A stretch of 64,000 nucleotides of DNA from Flavonifractor sp. AGMB03687 (GCF_017811815.1 NZ_JADKZI010000003.1:405549-469548); one strand, 5' to 3'; counted from the first letter of the stretch, positions 1 through 8,576 are shown. Notes: generated by a model not told the origin, from the letters alone. Program-made: numbers and translations.

Positions 1-1113
1 GGCCAGGCAGAGGATCAGGATGGCGGGAACCATCTGCTTGAAGCCCTCAGGCAGGCAGTCCATCAGTTCGGTGAACTTCATGGAACGACGGATCATGAAG
101 TAGATCATGTTGACGATCAGAGCGATCAGAGAGCCGAAGGGCAGAGCGTCGAACGCGGAGGTGTTGGCGAAGGCGGTGATCAGGTTGGTGCCGCCGTTCT
201 GATAGCCGACATAGATCATGGCGGACACGCAGCCGATGATCAGGATGATAACGGGGATGACCAGGTCGATGACCTTGCCGTCGGGGTTGAACTTCATCTC
301 CTGGGCGTCAGCGAAGGGACGCTCGGGAGTGGTGTAGATGTCACCCTTGGCGGCGTTGTCCTCATGCTTCTTCATGGGACCGTAGTCGATGTTCAGGCAG
401 GTCATCACGATGATGAAGACCAGGGTCAGGATGGCGTAGTAGTTGAAGGGAATGGCCCGCAGGAAGATCTGGAAGCCGACCTCCTCATTGCCGATAACGC
501 CGGTAACGGCGGCGGCCCAGGAGGACACGGGCATCATGATACAAACAGGAGCGGCGGTGGCGTCGCACATGTAGGACAGCTTGGCACGGGAAATGTGGTG
601 GCCGTCGGTGACGGGACGCATCACGTTACCGGTGGTCAGGTTGTTGAAGTAGTCGTCCACGCCCAGCACCAGAGCCAGGATGAAGGTGGACCACAGAGCG
701 CCGGACTTGGTCTTGATGTGGGACACAGCCCAGTCGCCGTAGGCCTTGGAGCCGCCGGCCCGGATCATCAGAGCCACCATGGTGCCCAGGATGACCAGGA
801 ACATCAGAATACCCATGTTGCCGCCGGCGTTGGAGCACAGGTGGCTGACAAAGTACTGGAACGCGTCCAGAGGATTGCCGTTCACCTGCAGGAAACAGCC
901 GACCAGGATGCCGAGGAACAGAGACGAATATACTTCTTTGGTGATCAGGGCCAAACCGATAGCTACCACAGGAGGCAGCAGGGACGCGATGGTCCCGTAT
1001 ACGGCGCTGGTGGAGCCGTCGCCTTCAGCGAAGGCCACCGTCATCAGGACACATGCAAGAGCAAAGACAACCAGCAGAATTCTTCCAAACCGTTGCATTC
1101 GTGGTGAGTTCAT
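1..1113 (-). CDS. NhaC-family Na+/H+ antiporter-like transporter (partial)
   Basis: The reading frame runs from an ATG at 1113, preceded by AAGGGAGGG, to the window edge, so 371 codons are seen and the C-terminus is missing. The protein begins with a hydrophobic segment (LLVVFALACVLMTVAFA), then many membrane segments with Gly/Ala-rich turns such as ILALVLGVDDYFNNL and MMPVSSWAAAV. This layout matches the NhaC family of secondary transporters (COG1757), which exchange Na+ for H+ or move carboxylates/amino acids across the cell membrane; the conserved D-D-Y-x-N-N-L stretch is typical. The substrate cannot be read from the sequence. It is the leftmost gene, transcribed away from niaR, with no operon partner visible. 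Confidence 0.72.
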   Translation of the reverse strand, partial: MNSPRMQRFGRILLVVFALACVLMTVAFAEGDGSTSAVYGTIASLLPPVVAIGLALITKEVYSSLFLGILVGCFLQVNGNPLDAFQYFVSHLCSNAGGNMGILMFLVILGTMVALMIRAGGSKAYGDWAVSHIKTKSGALWSTFILALVLGVDDYFNNLTTGNVMRPVTDGHHISRAKLSYMCDATAAPVCIMMPVSSWAAAVTGVIGNEEVGFQIFLRAIPFNYYAILTLVFIIVMTCLNIDYGPMKKHEDNAAKGDIYTTPERPFADAQEMKFNPDGKVIDLVIPVIILIIGCVSAMIYVGYQNGGTNLITAFANTSAFDALPFGSLIALIVNMIYFMIRRSMKFTELMDCLPEGFKQMVPAILILCLA

Positions 1114-1253
1114 AATAACCCTCCCTTATAATTTCGAACCCTATAAGCCTCCCCAACCCAAGGATTCGTACTTAATAATACACCATCATTCACAATTTGG
1201 CAATACTTTTTCGGCAAATTTAACAGAGGGATCGACATAGCAATACCCTAAAT

Positions 1254-1775
1254 TTACATATCAAGCAAGAATCCTTCGATTTGCAAAGCTTTTTGAACTC
1301 TTTCAAAGGTTTCCTCATCGGTGCAGCGGATGGTATGGAGATGGATTCCGCCGGTCAGATCGGACAGCGGACGGGCACTGTCCGCCCGCACCCTGCGGAG
1401 GAACTCCTGTACATCATATCGGGACCGCACCCCCAATATGCCTGTGAGCTGACCGTAAACCGGATGCTCCACGATCACGTCGGCGGCCTCCCCGCCGGCG
1501 TCCACAATGGCGTTGAGCTCGGCCTCCATCTCCTCCGGCCGGTGGACGCAGGCCACCCGGTGCTCCACGCCGGCGGACCGGTGGCCCAGCACATACCCTC
1601 TGGGGGTGGCCAGAATCTCCTCCCCCGCCGCCCGCAGCAGGGCCACGTCTCCCACAATGATCTGCCGGCTGACGGAAAACTGCTTGGCCAGGGCGGTGGC
1701 GCTCACCGGTCCCCCCGCCTCCTCCAGCACCTGTTTCACCGCCTGCCGGCGGGCCTGTGCGGCTGATGTCTCCAT
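1254..1775 (-). CDS. niaR: NiaR-type nicotinate-responsive transcriptional repressor
   Basis: 173 residues. An N-terminal winged helix-turn-helix of the HTH_11 type (about residues 8-62, QFSVSRQIIVGDVALLRAAG) is followed by a 3H domain (about 75-170) with the conserved histidines in VEHPVYGQL and IHLHTIRC. This is the architecture of NiaR/YrxA, which represses NAD synthesis and niacin uptake genes when nicotinate binds the 3H domain. Length fits the family (about 170-180). It has its own sigma-A promoter just upstream and is divergent from queT. No NAD gene is adjacent, so its targets lie elsewhere. Confidence 0.85.
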   Translation of the reverse strand: METSAAQARRQAVKQVLEEAGGPVSATALAKQFSVSRQIIVGDVALLRAAGEEILATPRGYVLGHRSAGVEHRVACVHRPEEMEAELNAIVDAGGEAADVIVEHPVYGQLTGILGVRSRYDVQEFLRRVRADSARPLSDLTGGIHLHTIRCTDEETFERVQKALQIEGFLLDM

Positions 1776-1803
1776 ATCGTGCGGCCTCCTTCCGTTTTTC
1801 CTC

Positions 1804-1832
1804 AGTATAGCAGGTTCTTCCGGTGCTGTAAA
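1804..1832 (-). promoter_or_regulatory. Sigma-A promoter of niaR
   Basis: On the minus strand TTTACA (1827-1832), a 17-base spacer, then TATACT (1804-1809), 29 bases upstream of the niaR start. Near-consensus with ideal spacing. Confidence 0.7.
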
Positions 1833-1867
1833 TCGCCGTTAGACCCCCGTCTTAGCTTGCTATCCCG

Positions 1868-1958
1868 TGGTGAATGTGCTAGAATGTACCCGACTGGTTT
1901 CCACACCCGGTCCAAGCGCGGCTCATGCCGCGTTCGTTCGGCGGGACTCACCGCCGTT
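1868..1958 (+). promoter_or_regulatory. Candidate preQ1 riboswitch upstream of queT
   Basis: The leader of queT holds three successive stems: GACTGG/CCGGTC (1892-1897 with 1907-1912), CGCGGC/GCCGCG with a 4-base loop (1917-1932) and CGGCGG/CCGCCG (1939-1956), the last 18 bases before the Shine-Dalgarno sequence GGAGGT. queT genes of Firmicutes are classic preQ1-riboswitch targets and the larger preQ1-III class is known from Ruminococcaceae/Oscillospiraceae. The class assignment is an inference from gene context and compact multi-stem layout; a covariance-model match was not possible here. Confidence 0.5.
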
Positions 1959-1992
1959 CTCTAAATACGAAAATGGAGGTTCCAAATTCAAC

Positions 1993-2520
1993 ATGCGTAA
2001 ATTTACCACCCGCGATCTCACCCTGGCCGCCATGGTGGCGGCCGTCTACTTTGTCCTGTGCTATTTCGGAAACATTTTTCAGCTTACCTTCGGACCGGTT
2101 CAGGTCCGTCTGGGAGAGGCCCTCACCGTGCTGCCCTTCCTGTTCCCGGCCACCGCGCCGGGTCTGGCTCTGGGCTGCCTGCTGACCAACATTCTCTCCC
2201 CCTACGGCCCCATCGACATGGTGGTGGGCACCCTGGCCACCGCCATCGCCGCCTGGCTCTCCGCCAAGATGCCCCGCTGGTATCTGGCCGCCCTGCCCCC
2301 CATCCTCATGAACGCCCTGCTGCTGCCCCCCATGTGGGCCTGGGCGGAGGCGGGCGCCATCAACGGCGCATTCTGGGCCGCTTATACGTTCAATATGTGG
2401 ACCTTCGTGGTGGGTGAGGCTCTGGCCTGCTATGTGCTGGGCACCGTCCTGCTGATGGCTCTGCCCAAGGTCCGTTATCTGCGTACCATGATTCCGGAGC
2501 GCCGCCTGGCCCGTCGCTGA
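1993..2520 (+). CDS. queT: QueT-family queuosine-precursor ECF transporter S component
   Basis: 175 residues from the ATG at 1993, chosen because GGAGGT lies 12 bases upstream; the frame is open further 5' but without a ribosome site and through the leader structure. The protein has about five hydrophobic segments, opening with RDLTLAAMVAAVYFVLCYF and continuing FGPVQVRLGEALTVLPFLF. The GxxQxRxGEALTxLP signature and length match QueT, the substrate-binding membrane subunit that takes up queuosine precursors with a shared energising ECF module. The energising genes are not in the window. The structured leader suggests control by preQ1. Confidence 0.85.
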   Translation: MRKFTTRDLTLAAMVAAVYFVLCYFGNIFQLTFGPVQVRLGEALTVLPFLFPATAPGLALGCLLTNILSPYGPIDMVVGTLATAIAAWLSAKMPRWYLAALPPILMNALLLPPMWAWAEAGAINGAFWAAYTFNMWTFVVGEALACYVLGTVLLMALPKVRYLRTMIPERRLARR

Positions 2521-2562
2521 GGCGCCGCCCCCAGTTTTTATCACAAATAAGGAGGGTTCCCC

Positions 2563-3435
2563 ATGAAAGTCCGCAAGGCCGTCATCCCCGCCGCTGGTCT
2601 GGGGACAAGGATGCTCCCCGCTACCAAGACCGTCCCCAAGGAAATGCTTCCCATGGTGGACAAGCCGGTGATTCAGTATATCATCGAGGAGGCGGTGGCC
2701 TCCGGCATCGAGGACATCCTGATCGTCACCAACCGGGCCAAGTCCGCTATGGACGACTACTTCGACTACTATCCCGAGCTGGAGACCCGTCTGCTCCAGG
2801 CCGGGAAGGAGCGGGAGCTGGTGGAGGTCCGCCGGGCCGCCGATCTGGCCAATATCTTCTATGTGCGCCAGAAGGAGACCAAGGGCCTGGGCCACGCCAT
2901 CTACCGGGCCAAGCGCTTCGTGGGGGATGAGCCCTTCGCGGTGCTGCTGGGCGATGACATCATGCGGGCGGAAAAGCCGGTGACCCTCCAGCTCATTGAG
3001 GCGGCCGAGAAGTACGGTGCCTCCGCCGTGGGCGTGCAGAAGGTGTCCACCGAGGCCATCTCCCGCTACTCCTCCGTCAAGATCTCCCCCCTGGAGAACC
3101 GGATCTTTGACGTGTCCGACATGAACGAGAAGCCCACCCCTCAGGCCATGTTCTCCAACTACGCCATTCTGGGCCGCTATGTGCTGACCCCCCAGATTTT
3201 TGACATTCTGGAGAACGTGAAGCCGGGCTATGGCGGTGAGATCCAGCTCACCGACGGCCTGCGGGAGCTGTGCCGCATAAGCCGGATGGTGGCGGTGGAC
3301 TTTGAGGGCCGCCGGTACGACACCGGCAACCTGTGCGGCTTCCTGGAGGCCACCATCGACTTCGCTCTGGAAAATAAGGCTACCGCCTCCTGGCTGAAGC
3401 ACTTCATCAAGGAAAAGGCGGAGACCCTGCGGTAA
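2563..3435 (+). CDS. galU: UTP--glucose-1-phosphate uridylyltransferase
   Basis: 290 residues, full length for GalU. The nucleotide-binding start VRKAVIPAAGLGTRMLPATK, the KEMLPMVDKP motif, the sugar-site stretch LGHAIYRAK and the GDDI motif are all present. The enzyme makes UDP-glucose from UTP and glucose-1-phosphate for cell-wall and envelope glycans. The ribosome site AAGGAGGG is well placed. It lies 42 bases after queT on the same strand and ends at a strong terminator, so the two may share transcripts, but no functional link is evident. Confidence 0.93.
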   Translation: MKVRKAVIPAAGLGTRMLPATKTVPKEMLPMVDKPVIQYIIEEAVASGIEDILIVTNRAKSAMDDYFDYYPELETRLLQAGKERELVEVRRAADLANIFYVRQKETKGLGHAIYRAKRFVGDEPFAVLLGDDIMRAEKPVTLQLIEAAEKYGASAVGVQKVSTEAISRYSSVKISPLENRIFDVSDMNEKPTPQAMFSNYAILGRYVLTPQIFDILENVKPGYGGEIQLTDGLRELCRISRMVAVDFEGRRYDTGNLCGFLEATIDFALENKATASWLKHFIKEKAETLR

Positions 3436-3464
3436 GGTGTGGATATACCGCAACGGTAGAAAAG

Positions 3465-3502
3465 AAAAGGGAGACGCTGCTGTGCAGCGTCTCCCTTTTT
3501 CT
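3465..3502. terminator. Bidirectional terminator between galU and the GNAT gene
   Basis: Perfect stem GGGAGACGCTGC / GCAGCGTCTCCC with a 3-base loop, preceded by an A-run and followed by TTTTTCTT. It serves galU on the plus strand and the convergent small acetyltransferase gene, whose stop codon touches it. Confidence 0.88.
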
Positions 3503-3777
3503 TATTTTTCCAGCAGGTCCCCCTGGTCCGGGTGGCTCTCAAACCATTTCACGGCGTAGGAGCAGGTGGCCACAGCCTTCATGCCCCGGCCGCGGATCTG
3601 GTCCACAGCCCCCTGCACCAGCTGGCCCGCCACGCCCTGGCCCCGGAGGGAACCGTCCACAAAGGTGTGGTCGATGTTGGCCACGCCGGGCCGCTCCTCC
3701 GGGAAGGTGATCTCGGCAATCAGCTTCCCCTCTTCATTCTCGGCCCACAGCCGGCCGGGCTTGCTCTGAAATTCCAT
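3502..3777 (-). CDS. Small GNAT-like N-acetyltransferase (YjdJ/COG2388 type)
   Basis: 91 residues from the ATG at 3777, chosen because GGAGG lies 7 bases upstream; an upstream in-frame ATG (3795) lacks a ribosome site. The order of motifs fits the short single-domain GNAT family: an IDHTFVDGSLRGQGVA acetyl-CoA loop (R-G-x-G-x-A) and a C-terminal YAVKWFESHPD motif typical of COG2388. The substrate is unknown. It is downstream of tRNA-Sec but separated by over 40 bases and likely its own unit. Confidence 0.75.
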   Translation of the reverse strand: MEFQSKPGRLWAENEEGKLIAEITFPEERPGVANIDHTFVDGSLRGQGVAGQLVQGAVDQIRGRGMKAVATCSYAVKWFESHPDQGDLLEK

Positions 3778-3819
3778 AAGGCAGCCTCCTGTCATTTGAT
3801 TTTAGTTTGGTTGAACCAA

Positions 3820-3915
3820 TGGCGAGGGCGGGTGCGAATCGAACACACCAGGACGGGAACGCCGTCCCCAACGGTTTTGAAGACCGCGGGGCTCACCAGA
3901 TACCCTTCCGCCCCC
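3820..3915 (-). tRNA. selC: tRNA-Sec (anticodon TCA)
   Basis: A 96-base tRNA-like sequence on the minus strand with an eight-pair acceptor (GGGGGCGG with CCGCCCTC), anticodon loop CTTCAAA carrying TCA inside the stem GGT/ACC, a long variable arm, the T-loop motif GTTCGATTC and an encoded 3' GCCA. The long acceptor and variable arm and UGA-reading anticodon identify selenocysteine tRNA. It begins 13 bases after the selB stop, so selA-selB-selC probably form one transcript. Its presence shows the organism inserts selenocysteine at UGA. Confidence 0.95.
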
Positions 3916-3928
3916 ATATGGCGGGGAG

Positions 3929-5467
3929 TTACAGAAACCTCCGCCCCTCCCCGATTTTTTGGGTGATCCGTACCCGGTCCCAGTACTCCAGCAGCAGCAG
4001 GGCGTACTTCCGGGAAACCCCCAGCACATCCCTGGCCTGGGCCAGCGTAAAGAGGCCGGTACCGAATCGCTTTTTCAACTCCGCCTTGGCCGTCTCGCAG
4101 CTCTCCCCCCAGGCCCGCACCTTGGGAGACAGCGGGGTGAGCACCCCCCGGTCCGCCAGGGCACGGCCCACCCGGCGGCAGGCCGCCTCCTTGCCGGGAA
4201 AGGCTTTTTCCACTTCCTCGTTGTTGGGAGGCTCCAGCCCCGCTTCCCGGTAAAGCTCGCATAGCGCCCGCTCCAGCCCGGGGTCTATCCCCAGCAGAGG
4301 CGGAGCCGGCGGGGGCTCCTTAGGGGCTTTTTCCTCACGGGGCGGCTCCTTCCCCGCCGCCAAATCAGCCAGCCGGGTGAGCCGGACTTGGTCATACCGG
4401 CCTTTTGCTGGGGGCTCCGGGTCCAGCACCCGGCCCCCTCCCACGGTGACCACCGGCGAAAAGAAGCGCACCACAAACCGGTCCCCAGCTCGTACCGCCA
4501 GAGGGGCATCCAGCCGCAGCTGGGCAAAGCCCGCCTCCCCTGGCTCCAGCTTGTCCCGGCCCAGCAGGATACACCGGCACATCATGGCCCGCCCTCCGTG
4601 GTGAAGGTGGAGGACGGAATTATTTTTGATCGTGTAAGGGGACTGGGCCAGCACCCGCAATTCCACATCCAGCCGCCCGGTGAGGGTCAGACTGTCCGCC
4701 GGGGCCAGGGTATCCCCCTTGGACACCTCCGCCCGGCCAACCCCCGCCAGGTTTACCGCCGCCCGGCTGCCGGGTGGCAGCTCTTCCGCAGAGGCCCCGT
4801 GGCACTGCAGCCCCCGCACCCGGGCCAGCCGTTCCCCCGGCCACAGGCGCACTGTGTCCCCACGGCGAAGGGGCCCACCGGTGAGGGTGCCGGTGACCAC
4901 GGTGCCGCTGCCCGCCACCGAAAAGACACGGTCCACATGGAGACGGTAGTCTCCCCCGCTCTCTGGGTCAGGCGTCTCTTCCACCAGCTTTGCCAGCGCC
5001 TGCTTTAAATCGTCCAGCCCCTCCCCCGTCACCACCGAGGTGGGAATGATGGGAGCGTTCTCCAGAAAGGTGCCCTTTACCAGGGTCCTTACCTGTTCCT
5101 CCACCCCCGGCTTGCAGCCCAGGTCGGACCGGGTGAGAGCGATGACGCCCCCTTTCAGGCCCAGCAGGGACAGGATGGCCAGGTGCTCCCTGGTCTGGGG
5201 CATGGGCCCCTGGTCGGCGGCCACCGCCAGCAGCACCAGGTCCATACCGGCGCAGCCGGAGAGCATGGTGGGCACAAACTTCTCATGGCCGGGCACATCT
5301 ACGATGCTGATGGTCCGCCCGCCCGGCAGGGTCAGAGGGGCGAAGCCCAACTCAATGGTGAGCCCCCGGCGGCGCTCCTCCTCCAGCCGGTCGGTGTCCA
5401 CGCCGGTGAGGGCCTTCACCAGGGCGGTCTTGCCGTGGTCTACGTGGCCTGCGGTGCCCAGAATCAT
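3929..5467 (-). CDS. selB: Selenocysteine-specific elongation factor SelB (short form)
   Basis: 512 residues. The G1 motif GHVDHGKT is at residues 7-14, followed by DVPGHEKF and NKxD-type TRSD signals; EF-Tu-like domains fill about residues 1-345. A Pro/Glu-rich linker (PPREEKAPKEPPPAPP) leads to winged-helix domains ending in VSRKYALLLLEYWDRV and RRFL, the end expected of SelB. SelB delivers Sec-tRNA to UGA codons with a SECIS hairpin. At 512 residues it is roughly 100 shorter than E. coli SelB, apparently from loss of part of the proximal winged helices. The start overlaps the selA stop by four bases, showing translational coupling. Confidence 0.93.
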   Translation of the reverse strand: MILGTAGHVDHGKTALVKALTGVDTDRLEEERRRGLTIELGFAPLTLPGGRTISIVDVPGHEKFVPTMLSGCAGMDLVLLAVAADQGPMPQTREHLAILSLLGLKGGVIALTRSDLGCKPGVEEQVRTLVKGTFLENAPIIPTSVVTGEGLDDLKQALAKLVEETPDPESGGDYRLHVDRVFSVAGSGTVVTGTLTGGPLRRGDTVRLWPGERLARVRGLQCHGASAEELPPGSRAAVNLAGVGRAEVSKGDTLAPADSLTLTGRLDVELRVLAQSPYTIKNNSVLHLHHGGRAMMCRCILLGRDKLEPGEAGFAQLRLDAPLAVRAGDRFVVRFFSPVVTVGGGRVLDPEPPAKGRYDQVRLTRLADLAAGKEPPREEKAPKEPPPAPPLLGIDPGLERALCELYREAGLEPPNNEEVEKAFPGKEAACRRVGRALADRGVLTPLSPKVRAWGESCETAKAELKKRFGTGLFTLAQARDVLGVSRKYALLLLEYWDRVRITQKIGEGRRFL

Positions 5468-6816
5468 GGCTGTGCTCCTTTCCAGGCGGCCAGGGCCTCC
5501 CGGATGGTGGCATCCTCCCCGGGCAGCAGGGTACGCACGTCCAGCAGCAGCTTTCCCCTATGGATGTGTCCCAGGATGGGAGTGGACCAGCCCCGCAGAA
5601 AAGCTTCCAGCGCTTCCGCCGGCTCCAGGGCCACCGCCCAGGAGGGCAGTTCCTCCCCCGGCAGGGTACCGCCCCCCGCCTCACCGGCGGTCTCCACCGC
5701 CTCACAGGGGCAAAGGGGAGCCAGCAGGGCCGCCAGTCCCTCCGCCTTTTGCCGCAGCTCCTTCTGGCTCATCTCCAGCATGGCCAGAGTGGGGACAGCC
5801 TCCCCGTCCCGCCAGTCCAGCAGAGTGGCCTCCAGAGCCGCCAGGGACAGCTTATCCAGCCGCAGGGCTCGGGCCAGGGGGTCGGTCTTGAGTCGCCGGA
5901 TGATCTCTCCCTTGCCCACCAGGATGCCCGCCTGAGGACCGCCTAACAGCTTGTCCCCGGAGAAGCACACCACGTCGGCGGCCGCTCCCCACTTCTGTAC
6001 CGTGGGGTAATCCTGCGGCCAGGGGCCGGGTCCCAGGGCTCCGCTGCCCAGGTCGCACAGCAGGGGCACGCCGTACCGGGCGGCCAGGGCGGCCAGCTCC
6101 TCCACCCCTACCTCCTGGGTGAAGCCCACCACCTTGAAGTTGCTGGGGTGGACCTTCAGCAGGGCCTGGGCCTGGCCGCTCTCCAATACCCTCTCATAGT
6201 CGGACAGGCGGGTCTTGTTGGTGGCCCCTACCTCCACCAGCCGGGCGCCGCTGCGGGCCATCACGTCAGGTACCCGGAAGGAGCCGCCGATCTCCACCAG
6301 CTCTCCTCGGGAGATGGCCACCCCCATACCGGGGGTGAGGACGCTGAGCATGAGAAAAACCGCCGCGGCGTTGTTGTTCACCGCAAAGGCCTCCTCCGCT
6401 CCGGTGAGCTCCTTCAGCAGCTCCTCCACCCGAGCGGTGCGGCTGCCCCGCTTTCCGGTGGACAGGTCGTACTCCAGGTTGGAGTAGCCCGCCGCTGCCT
6501 GGGCCACCGCCTCCGCCGCCCGGCGGCTCATGGGGGCCCGGCCCAGATTGGTGTGGAGGACCACGCCGGTGGCGTTGACCACCCGCTTCAGGCCCGGGCG
6601 GGCCAGCGCTTCCGCCGCCTGCCGGGCCTGCTCCGCCAGGGCGGTCAGGGAGGGGATTTCCACGTGCTCCCCCGCTCGCAGGGCATGGCGCAGACGGTCC
6701 AGCACCTGGTTGGCGCCAGCCTTCCGCAGGGCGTAGGGCAGGCCGCTGTCTGCCAGGGCCGGACAGGCCAGCAGGGCGTCCATCCGGGGCAGGGTCGACA
6801 GGGTGGAATCCGCCAT
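5464..6816 (-). CDS. selA: L-seryl-tRNA(Sec) selenium transferase
   Basis: 450 residues from the ATG at 6816, chosen for GGAGGTGACGTC directly upstream; a longer frame to 6951 has no ribosome site and encodes low-complexity hydrophobic residues. SelA is the PLP enzyme turning Ser-tRNA(Sec) into Sec-tRNA(Sec). The PLP-lysine motif SGDKLLGGPQAG places the lysine at residue 289; other family marks are NATGVVLHTNLGRAP (about 81-95), DLSTGKRGSR and CDLGSGAL. First gene of the selA-selB-selC run. selD is not in the window and must lie elsewhere. Confidence 0.95.
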   Translation of the reverse strand: MADSTLSTLPRMDALLACPALADSGLPYALRKAGANQVLDRLRHALRAGEHVEIPSLTALAEQARQAAEALARPGLKRVVNATGVVLHTNLGRAPMSRRAAEAVAQAAAGYSNLEYDLSTGKRGSRTARVEELLKELTGAEEAFAVNNNAAAVFLMLSVLTPGMGVAISRGELVEIGGSFRVPDVMARSGARLVEVGATNKTRLSDYERVLESGQAQALLKVHPSNFKVVGFTQEVGVEELAALAARYGVPLLCDLGSGALGPGPWPQDYPTVQKWGAAADVVCFSGDKLLGGPQAGILVGKGEIIRRLKTDPLARALRLDKLSLAALEATLLDWRDGEAVPTLAMLEMSQKELRQKAEGLAALLAPLCPCEAVETAGEAGGGTLPGEELPSWAVALEPAEALEAFLRGWSTPILGHIHRGKLLLDVRTLLPGEDATIREALAAWKGAQP

Positions 6817-6939
6817 GACGTCACCTCCAAACAAGACATTTGTTTGCAGTATACCACAGTTTTCCTCCCTTAGGCATATAAACTTTTTGGTTTTCAGAAA
6901 AGGGGGCAAAAATACTCCCAAGACAAGGAAACATTCTAA

Positions 6940-6969
6940 TTGACATGTCACTTACCCTGCGGTTATCAT
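6940..6969 (+). promoter_or_regulatory. Sigma-A promoter of the hydrogenase gene
   Basis: TTGACA (6940-6945), an 18-base spacer and TATCAT (6964-6969), 52 bases before the hydrogenase ATG. It is divergent from selA. Confidence 0.6.
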
Positions 6970-7021
6970 GCTGTTAGAAGGATTAAAGAGGGAAGCATAG
7001 AATTGGAAGGAGTGTTACCAA

Positions 7022-8458
7022 ATGCGTGTATTTGAAACCAGCGTGCAGGAGCTGAAGCACGAGGTGCTGCGTTCCGTGGCCCGGCTGGCTTGGAACGACG
7101 ACCTGCAGGCCGGCATTCTGGACATCCCGGAGGAGCTCATCCCCGGTCCCGAGGCCAAAATGCGCTGTTGTATTTATAAGGAGCGGGCCATCATTTCCCA
7201 GCGCGTGAAGGTGGCCATGGGCGGCGACAAGACCAACCCCAACCTGGTTGAGGTGCTGGACATCGCCTGCGACGAGTGCCCCGTCACCGAGATCACCGTG
7301 GGCCCCTCCTGCCGCGGCTGTATCGCCACCCGCTGCATCCACACCTGTCCCAAGGACGCCATTTCCATCGTGGATCACCGGGCCCAGATCGACCACAAGA
7401 AGTGCATCACCTGCGGCAAGTGTATCAACGCCTGCCCCTACGGTGCCATTGAAAAGAAGACCCGTCCCTGTGAGCGTGGCTGCAAGGCAGGCGCCATCTC
7501 CATGGGCGAGGACAAGAAGGCCTTTATCGATCCCGCCAAGTGCACCTCCTGCGGTGCTTGTATCTACCAGTGCCCCTTCGGCGCCATCATGGACAAGTCC
7601 TTTATCGTGGACGCCATCCAGATGCTCCAGGGCGCTGAGAAGTGGGGCTTCAACGTCTATGCCGCCGTGGCCCCCTCCATCGCCGGTCAGTTCGCCCCCG
7701 CCGATCTGGGCCAGGTGGTTACCGGCCTGAAGATGCTGGGCTTCCACGATGTGATCGAGGTGGCTCTGGGCGCCGACATGACCGCCAAGGTGGAGGCCGG
7801 CGAGCTGGAGGAGAAGGGTATGCTGGCTTCCTCCTGCTGCCCCGCTTTCGTGGACTACGTGGAGAAGAACTTCCCCGAGCAGGCTCACCTGATCTCTGAG
7901 ACCCCCTCTCCCATGATCATGGCCGCCCGGCACATCAAGCGGAAGGACCCCTCCGCCAAGGTCATCTTTATCGGGCCCTGCGTGGCTAAGAAGATGGAGG
8001 TCAAGCTGGGCAAGACCATGCGGGCCGTGGATATCGCCCTCACCTTTGAGGAGCTGTACGCCATGTTCGACGCCAAGGGCATCGACGTATCCACCCTGGA
8101 GTACACCGAGCTGGATCAGGCCAGCGGCTTTGGCCGTTCCTTCGCCCACAGCGGCGGCGTCTCCGCTGCCGTGGCCCAGGCTCTGAAGGAGCGGGGCAGC
8201 AAGTTCCAGGCCAAGCCCATGCCCTGCAGCGGCTTTGAGGCCTGCAAGCTGGCCTTCCTGAAGGCCGCTAAAGGCGTCGGCGACTTCAACTTCATCGAGG
8301 GCATGGCCTGCGAGGGCGGCTGCGTTCAGGGCCCCGCCCAGCTCATCCGCTCCCCCAAGAACCAGGGCGACGTGGACCGCCACGCCAAGCAGGCGGAGGG
8401 CCGCACCATCGAGGGCGCCATCTCCGACGCGGAGAAGGCCAACTCCGACGACAACTAA
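7022..8458 (+). CDS. Monomeric [FeFe] hydrogenase (group B-like)
   Basis: 478 residues. The N-terminal half has Cys-rich ferredoxin motifs: CDECPVTE and CRGCIATRC (83-105), CITCGKCINACP (128-139) and CTSCGACIYQCP (174-185). The H-cluster motifs follow: SCCPAF (Cys272/273), GPCVAKKMEV (Cys320) and EGMACEGGC (Cys430/434). The first motif ends in F rather than W and the second lacks the MPC methionine, as in group B enzymes. It probably evolves H2 from reduced ferredoxin or senses/recycles H2 in the cytoplasm; direction cannot be read from sequence. A single-gene unit with its own promoter and a strong terminator. Maturases HydEFG are not in the window. Confidence 0.93.
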   Translation: MRVFETSVQELKHEVLRSVARLAWNDDLQAGILDIPEELIPGPEAKMRCCIYKERAIISQRVKVAMGGDKTNPNLVEVLDIACDECPVTEITVGPSCRGCIATRCIHTCPKDAISIVDHRAQIDHKKCITCGKCINACPYGAIEKKTRPCERGCKAGAISMGEDKKAFIDPAKCTSCGACIYQCPFGAIMDKSFIVDAIQMLQGAEKWGFNVYAAVAPSIAGQFAPADLGQVVTGLKMLGFHDVIEVALGADMTAKVEAGELEEKGMLASSCCPAFVDYVEKNFPEQAHLISETPSPMIMAARHIKRKDPSAKVIFIGPCVAKKMEVKLGKTMRAVDIALTFEELYAMFDAKGIDVSTLEYTELDQASGFGRSFAHSGGVSAAVAQALKERGSKFQAKPMPCSGFEACKLAFLKAAKGVGDFNFIEGMACEGGCVQGPAQLIRSPKNQGDVDRHAKQAEGRTIEGAISDAEKANSDDN

Positions 8459-8470
8459 TCTTCAAACATG

Positions 8471-8513
8471 CTCCGGCGGACCCACCTGCGGGTGGGTCCG
8501 CCGGAGTTTTTTT
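8471..8513 (+). terminator. Terminator after the hydrogenase
   Basis: A perfect 16-pair stem (8471-8486 with 8491-8506), four-base loop TGCG, followed by seven T. Confidence 0.93.
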
Positions 8514-8546
8514 GCGTCTGTTTCCAAATGAAACCATGGCCCTGCC

Positions 8547-8576
8547 TGCATAGGCAAAAGAAACCTGCGGATACTA
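8547..8576 (+). promoter_or_regulatory. Candidate sigma-G/sigma-F promoter of spoVT
   Basis: TGCATA (8547-8552), 17 bases, then GATACTA (8570-8576), 35 bases upstream of the spoVT start. This is close to the forespore consensus TGAATA-N17/18-CATACTA. In B. subtilis spoVT is a sigma-G gene, so the match fits the gene. Confidence 0.6.

Noticed and set aside
364..1240. Long plus-strand frames opposite the antiporter gene
   Set aside because: They are His/Gly/Gln-rich shadows of the antisense membrane protein gene and have no ribosome sites or domains.
1948..3453. 501-codon minus-strand frame across queT and galU
   Set aside because: Low-complexity translation opposite two clear genes; a GC-rich shadow.
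6983..8383. 466-codon minus-strand frame opposite the hydrogenase
   Set aside because: Same cause: antisense of a gene with strong third-position GC; composition is Gly/His/Leu-rich with no motif.
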